Part shown: positions 61,011-64,000 of the stretch, in pieces | Layout of the letters: each line of letters starts with the position of its first letter | Numbering within the stretch: position 1 is the first letter of the stretch | Origin: UBA6059 sp040222235 | GTDB taxonomy: Bacteria > Bacteroidota > Bacteroidia > Cytophagales > Cyclobacteriaceae | NCBI GenBank assembly: GCA_040222235.1 | Contig: JAVKDO010000066.1 | Coordinates: 1 to 64,000 of the forward strand | Direction: 5' to 3' | Length of the DNA stretch: 64,000 bases | Translations under genes and position numbers: made by a program | The notes under the pieces: model-generated | Seen by the model: only the letters and a program-made list of their open reading frames with translations | Database searches by the model: none | Told to the model about the DNA's origin: nothing

Positions 61011-62303
61011 GTGTCAGAAGAGAAGAAAATAGTAAGTAAGGCGATCATAGCCGACTTTCATGAGCGCGACCTGTCAGATATAACTGATCGCAACATGGAG
61101 ATCCCTTATGATATCCCTAAAGTCGTATCTTTTCTTGGCCCAAGGAGAGCCGGTAAAACTTCACTTTGCCTGCAAATAGTAAGGCACCTACGTCAGGGGA
61201 TACCCCCAGATCGCCTTACTTACATCAATTTTGAGGATGATCGATTGTATCCTTTAGAGCTTCAGGATATGGATTCATTTGTGGAATCCTACTATGAACT
61301 TTATCCAGAAAACAGAGACCATCTTGTCTACTTTTTTTTCGACGAAGTACAGGAGGTAGACGGTTGGGAAAAATTCATCCGACGGCTCCATGATCAGGAA
61401 AAATGCCGCATATACCTCACAGGATCATCCTCCAAGCTGCTGAGCAGAGAAATAGCCACATCGCTGAGAGGCCGTACTTTACCGTATGAGGTATTTCCAT
61501 TGTCTTTTGAGGAATATTTGAATTTCACAAATGTTAAGGGCAATCCAAATTCATCAAGAGGGAAAACCACGCTACAACATTCCTTTTTGAAATTTATGAA
61601 TCAGGGGGGCTTCCCCGAGCTTGTGTTTTTAAACGAGACTTTTCATCGACGTACAGTCAGTGAATACATCGATCTGATGCTCTACAAAGACCTAGTGGAG
61701 CGATTTGGAGTGCGAACCCCTTCATTGTTGAAGTATTTGTTGAAATACACGTTGGATAATGTATCGACGCTGTTGAGTGTAAATAAGCTCTATAACGACC
61801 TTAAATCACAGGGGTATGCGGTGAGTAAAAACACCGTTTATGAATACCTCTCGTATCTCGAAGAAGCCTTTATCTTATTTCGGGTGCAGCGATGGAGTAA
61901 ATCTGAACGGCAGAAAAGCATTAATCCTGACAAAATCTACACAGTAGACCCAGCCTTTAAGTATGTGATGACTGGAGGTTCTGATAAAGGAAGAGTACTG
62001 GAAAATATGGTGTTCTTGGCGCTAAGGAGGCTGGGGCATGAACCTAACTACTGGAAAGGAAAGCAAGAGGTAGATTTCTACGAGGAAGGAAAATACCTGA
62101 TCAATGTCTGTCTCGATATGTCCGATCTTGATACGAGGAAACGGGAGCTGAAAGTAATGAACGAGGCAATGGGGGAAACGCGACTTACCGAGTCAGTGAT
62201 CGTAACACTCGATCAACAAGGATCAGAGCAGCTTGCAAACGGAGTGGTCCGAATTGTATTGGCCAGAGAATTTTGCATGGGTGTAGAAGCATATCTAGAA
62301 TAA
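61011..62303 (+). CDS. AAA-family ATPase with DUF4143 domain
   Basis: 430 residues starting at GTG 61011. Walker A is LGPRRAGKTSLCLQIVRHL (about 43-61), Walker B YFFFDEVQEVDGW near 105, sensor-like ITGSSSKLLSREIATSLRGR near 138. A winged-helix middle (NVSTLLSVNKLYNDLKSQGY) precedes the C-terminal DUF4143 nuclease-like fold (NYWKGKQEVDFYEEGKYLIN with the Glu-Val-Asp). These ATPases are numerous and of unknown job; some group with defence or toxin-like genes. It is a single gene under a strong promoter. Confidence 0.87.
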   Translation: MSEEKKIVSKAIIADFHERDLSDITDRNMEIPYDIPKVVSFLGPRRAGKTSLCLQIVRHLRQGIPPDRLTYINFEDDRLYPLELQDMDSFVESYYELYPENRDHLVYFFFDEVQEVDGWEKFIRRLHDQEKCRIYLTGSSSKLLSREIATSLRGRTLPYEVFPLSFEEYLNFTNVKGNPNSSRGKTTLQHSFLKFMNQGGFPELVFLNETFHRRTVSEYIDLMLYKDLVERFGVRTPSLLKYLLKYTLDNVSTLLSVNKLYNDLKSQGYAVSKNTVYEYLSYLEEAFILFRVQRWSKSERQKSINPDKIYTVDPAFKYVMTGGSDKGRVLENMVFLALRRLGHEPNYWKGKQEVDFYEEGKYLINVCLDMSDLDTRKRELKVMNEAMGETRLTESVIVTLDQQGSEQLANGVVRIVLAREFCMGVEAYLE

Positions 62304-62391
62304 ATGAAACTGTCTCGTATTCTCCGTCCATTGAGATGTCAAATGCCTAACGTAATGGCTGTTGCGTTGATCTTTATTGCAGGTTAAGCTT

Positions 62392-62422
62392 TGCCATATC
62401 ATTGAGCACAAGTGATATGGCA
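62392..62422 (+). terminator. Hairpin after the AAA ATPase gene
   Basis: TGCCATATCA (62392-62401) and TGATATGGCA (62413-62422) form a perfect 10-bp stem with an 11-nt loop about 90 bp past the stop. A weak T-rich run follows only after 10 bp, so its terminator role is doubtful. Confidence 0.4.
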
Positions 62423-62496
62423 GCAAGGTTACTTTTTCGATGGCTTTGTTATCTATTTCCCTTCGCGTATTCCCTATTCCCACCTATATTTGCAGG

Positions 62497-62617
62497 ACTT
62501 ATCAAGAAAGACCGAGGGATTAGGCCCTATGACGTCTTAGCAACCTTTTCTTCTAGCTTGCCTAGGAACGAATTTCGGTGCTAACTCCTTGTTCAGCTGA
62601 TGCTGAAAGAGATAAGT
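62497..62617 (+). ncRNA. SAM-I (S-box) riboswitch upstream of metH
   Basis: P1 is a perfect 7-bp pair, ACTTATC (62497-62503) with GATAAGT (62611-62617). Between them lie the S-box core blocks in order: AAAGACCGAGGGATTAGGCC, CTATGACG, TTAGCAACC, then CGGTGCTAACTCCTTG. These match the SAM-I consensus (GAGGGA...GGCCC...AUGA...GCAACC...GGUGCUAAuUCC). SAM should lower expression of the following methionine synthase genes. A 7-bp hairpin (62614-62633, AAGTAGA / TCTACTT) overlaps the P1 3' strand and is followed by a T-rich stretch (GTTTTT near 62641), so it may be the expression platform. Confidence 0.92.
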
Positions 62618-62675
62618 AGACCAACCTCTACTTTCTCGCTCGTTTTTCTGATAGGCCAACTGTAAAAGTGAACGG

Positions 62676-63683
62676 ATGAAAAGTATTCAAGAAATACTGA
62701 AAGAGCGAATATTGGTGTTGGACGGTGCAATGGGCACTATGATCCAGCGCTATAAACTCGAGGAAGATGATTTCCGCAATGCGGAATTGAAGAATCACCC
62801 TTCTCCGTTGAAGGGTAACAACGACTTGCTTGGATTGACACGGCCCGAAATCCTAAAGGAGATACACGCGACCTATTTTGAGGCTGGAGCTGATATCGCT
62901 GAGACCAATACATTTAGTGGAACGACGATAGCTCAGGCAGACTATAGTCTCGAGCATATGGTCGATCAGATCAACTATGAATCTGCCAGAATAGCCCGAG
63001 AGGTGGCTGACGAGTTCACAGCACGGGAGCCTCATAAACCGAGGTTTGTTGCAGGATCGATGGGGCCGACTAATAAGACAGCCTCGTTATCCCCAGATGT
63101 GAATGACCCGGGTTATCGTGCTATTACTTTCGAAGAATTAAAAACAGCTTATTACCAACAAGCCAAGGCGCTGATGGAGGGAGGCGTAGATTTATTTTTG
63201 GTAGAGACAGTCTTTGACACCCTGAATGCCAAAGCGGCATTAATGGCGTTGGATGAGTTGTTCGTTGAAGTAGGCAAGCAATACCCGATCATGGTTTCGG
63301 GTACGATCACAGATGCTAGCGGCCGCACCTTATCAGGTCAGACCACTGAGGCATTTCTGATTTCAGTTTCGCACTTACCGCTCTTGAGTGTTGGTCTGAA
63401 CTGTGCCTTAGGAGCCCGTCAATTGCGACCTTACTTGCAGGTGCTGGCCAAGAAGTCAGATTTTCTGGTAAGTGCCCATCCTAATGCCGGCCTGCCAAAT
63501 GAGTTTGGTGAATATGACCAGACGCCAGAAGAGATGAGTGCTGAAGTTGAAGAGTACTTGAAAGAAAGCTTAGTCAACATTGTAGGCGGTTGCTGCGGAT
63601 CTACCCCAGATCATATCAGAGCTATCGCCAATGCAGCAGCCAATTACCAACCGCGTGTAGTACCCCAATTAGCATCCGTTTAA
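62676..63683 (+). CDS. metH: Methionine synthase, homocysteine-binding domain (split MetH, part 1)
   Basis: 335 residues comprising only the homocysteine S-methyltransferase barrel of cobalamin-dependent MetH. It opens with ILKERILVLDGAMGTMIQRY and has zinc ligands Cys in GLNCALG near 247 and the pair in GGCCGSTPDHIRA near 310. In E. coli this is the first third of a single 1227-residue chain; here it is a separate gene followed after 1 bp by the remaining domains. It is regulated by the upstream SAM riboswitch. Confidence 0.93.
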   Translation: MKSIQEILKERILVLDGAMGTMIQRYKLEEDDFRNAELKNHPSPLKGNNDLLGLTRPEILKEIHATYFEAGADIAETNTFSGTTIAQADYSLEHMVDQINYESARIAREVADEFTAREPHKPRFVAGSMGPTNKTASLSPDVNDPGYRAITFEELKTAYYQQAKALMEGGVDLFLVETVFDTLNAKAALMALDELFVEVGKQYPIMVSGTITDASGRTLSGQTTEAFLISVSHLPLLSVGLNCALGARQLRPYLQVLAKKSDFLVSAHPNAGLPNEFGEYDQTPEEMSAEVEEYLKESLVNIVGGCCGSTPDHIRAIANAAANYQPRVVPQLASV

Positions 63684-63684
63684 T

Positions 63685-64000
63685 ATGACGCAAGAATTAC
63701 CGCCATTGAAGTTATCAGGGCTTGAGCCACTGATTATAGATAAGCATACCAATTTTGTGAATGTTGGAGAGCGCACCAATGTCACAGGATCGAAGCGATT
63801 CGCAAGACTGATACTCGAAGATAAGTATGAGGAAGCGCTGGATGTTGCGCTAGATCAAGTCAGAGGAGGAGCGCAGATCCTGGATGTCAACATGGACGAA
63901 GGGATGCTCGATGGTGAGAAGGCCATGGTGCGCTTTCTCCATCTTATCGCTAGTGAGCCCGAGATTTCACGAATCCCAGTGATGATTGACTCTTCTAAGT
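63685..64000 (+). CDS. metH: Methionine synthase, pterin-binding and later domains (split MetH, part 2; partial)
   Basis: The first 105 codons, running off the window. The frame reads GLEPLIIDKHTNFVNVGERT then NVTGSKRFARLI, the start of the methyltetrahydrofolate-binding domain, and GGAQILDVNMDEGMLDGEKA. It would continue with cobalamin-binding and reactivation domains. It starts at ATG 63685, 1 bp after the stop of part 1, so the two are one operon. Confidence 0.93.
   Translation, partial: MTQELPPLKLSGLEPLIIDKHTNFVNVGERTNVTGSKRFARLILEDKYEEALDVALDQVRGGAQILDVNMDEGMLDGEKAMVRFLHLIASEPEISRIPVMIDSSK

Overview
The window looks like a chromosomal segment of a Bacteroidota bacterium, most likely order Cytophagales. 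Genes lack clear Shine-Dalgarno sequences, and Bacteroidota-type promoters (TTTG, about 19 nt, TAnnTTTG) are visible. The gene content fits: the block bamD-rpoZ-coaBC-DUF4835-(small gene)-recN-fabI, an OmpA/PD40 protein, a DnaE with an N-terminal exonuclease, a carboxypeptidase-regulatory TonB receptor and a split MetH. No tRNA, rRNA, CRISPR array, intact insertion sequence or phage structural gene was seen. The taxonomic call is inference from these traits.

Layout. 1-8 kb: the end of an SNF2 helicase, metZ, a rhodanese, a HigBA toxin-antitoxin pair under a perfect 15-bp inverted-repeat operator, a YceI protein, a ParD/ParE pair whose toxin gene is broken by a hairpin-rich insertion, a Fic protein with a palindromic operator-like site upstream, a CoA-binding protein and an MltF-like lytic transglycosylase. 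8-15 kb is the accessory part. A RelE-type module, a hybrid histidine kinase and two small unknown genes are each separated by copies of one hairpin repeat, three of them with a longer shared module, and one copy is split by a small MITE-like element. Further palindromes follow, then a two-gene unit, DUF5131 (Gp37/Gp68-like, three-cysteine motif) plus its partner TcmP. This unit is the best candidate here for a poorly described system.

15-34 kb is mainly housekeeping: AddA/AddB-like helicase-nuclease, thioredoxin, DnaE, a VapBC-like pair, rsmG / ECF sigma / glycosyltransferase on the minus strand, and tgt / LptF-LptG permease / EamA transporter on the plus strand. 34-49 kb: regulators, an OmpA/PD40 envelope protein, ispE, fabI, recN, a possible Sm-like small protein, DUF4835 (PorD-like), coaBC, rpoZ, bamD and an OstA/LptA-like protein, then tilS and mdh.

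49.8-60.8 kb is a sugar-catabolic cluster on one strand: MFS transporter, Gfo/Idh/MocA oxidoreductase, two TIM-barrel sugar isomerases/epimerases (one a probable Tat lipoprotein), a 1230-residue lipoprotein joining cytochrome c, PA14, beta-propeller and DUF1080 (3-keto-disaccharide hydrolase) modules, a TonB-dependent receptor and a small membrane protein. This fits oxidative 3-keto-glycoside breakdown. The window ends with an AAA/DUF4143 ATPase behind three leader hairpins, and a SAM-I riboswitch in front of a split methionine synthase (metH part 1 and the start of part 2).
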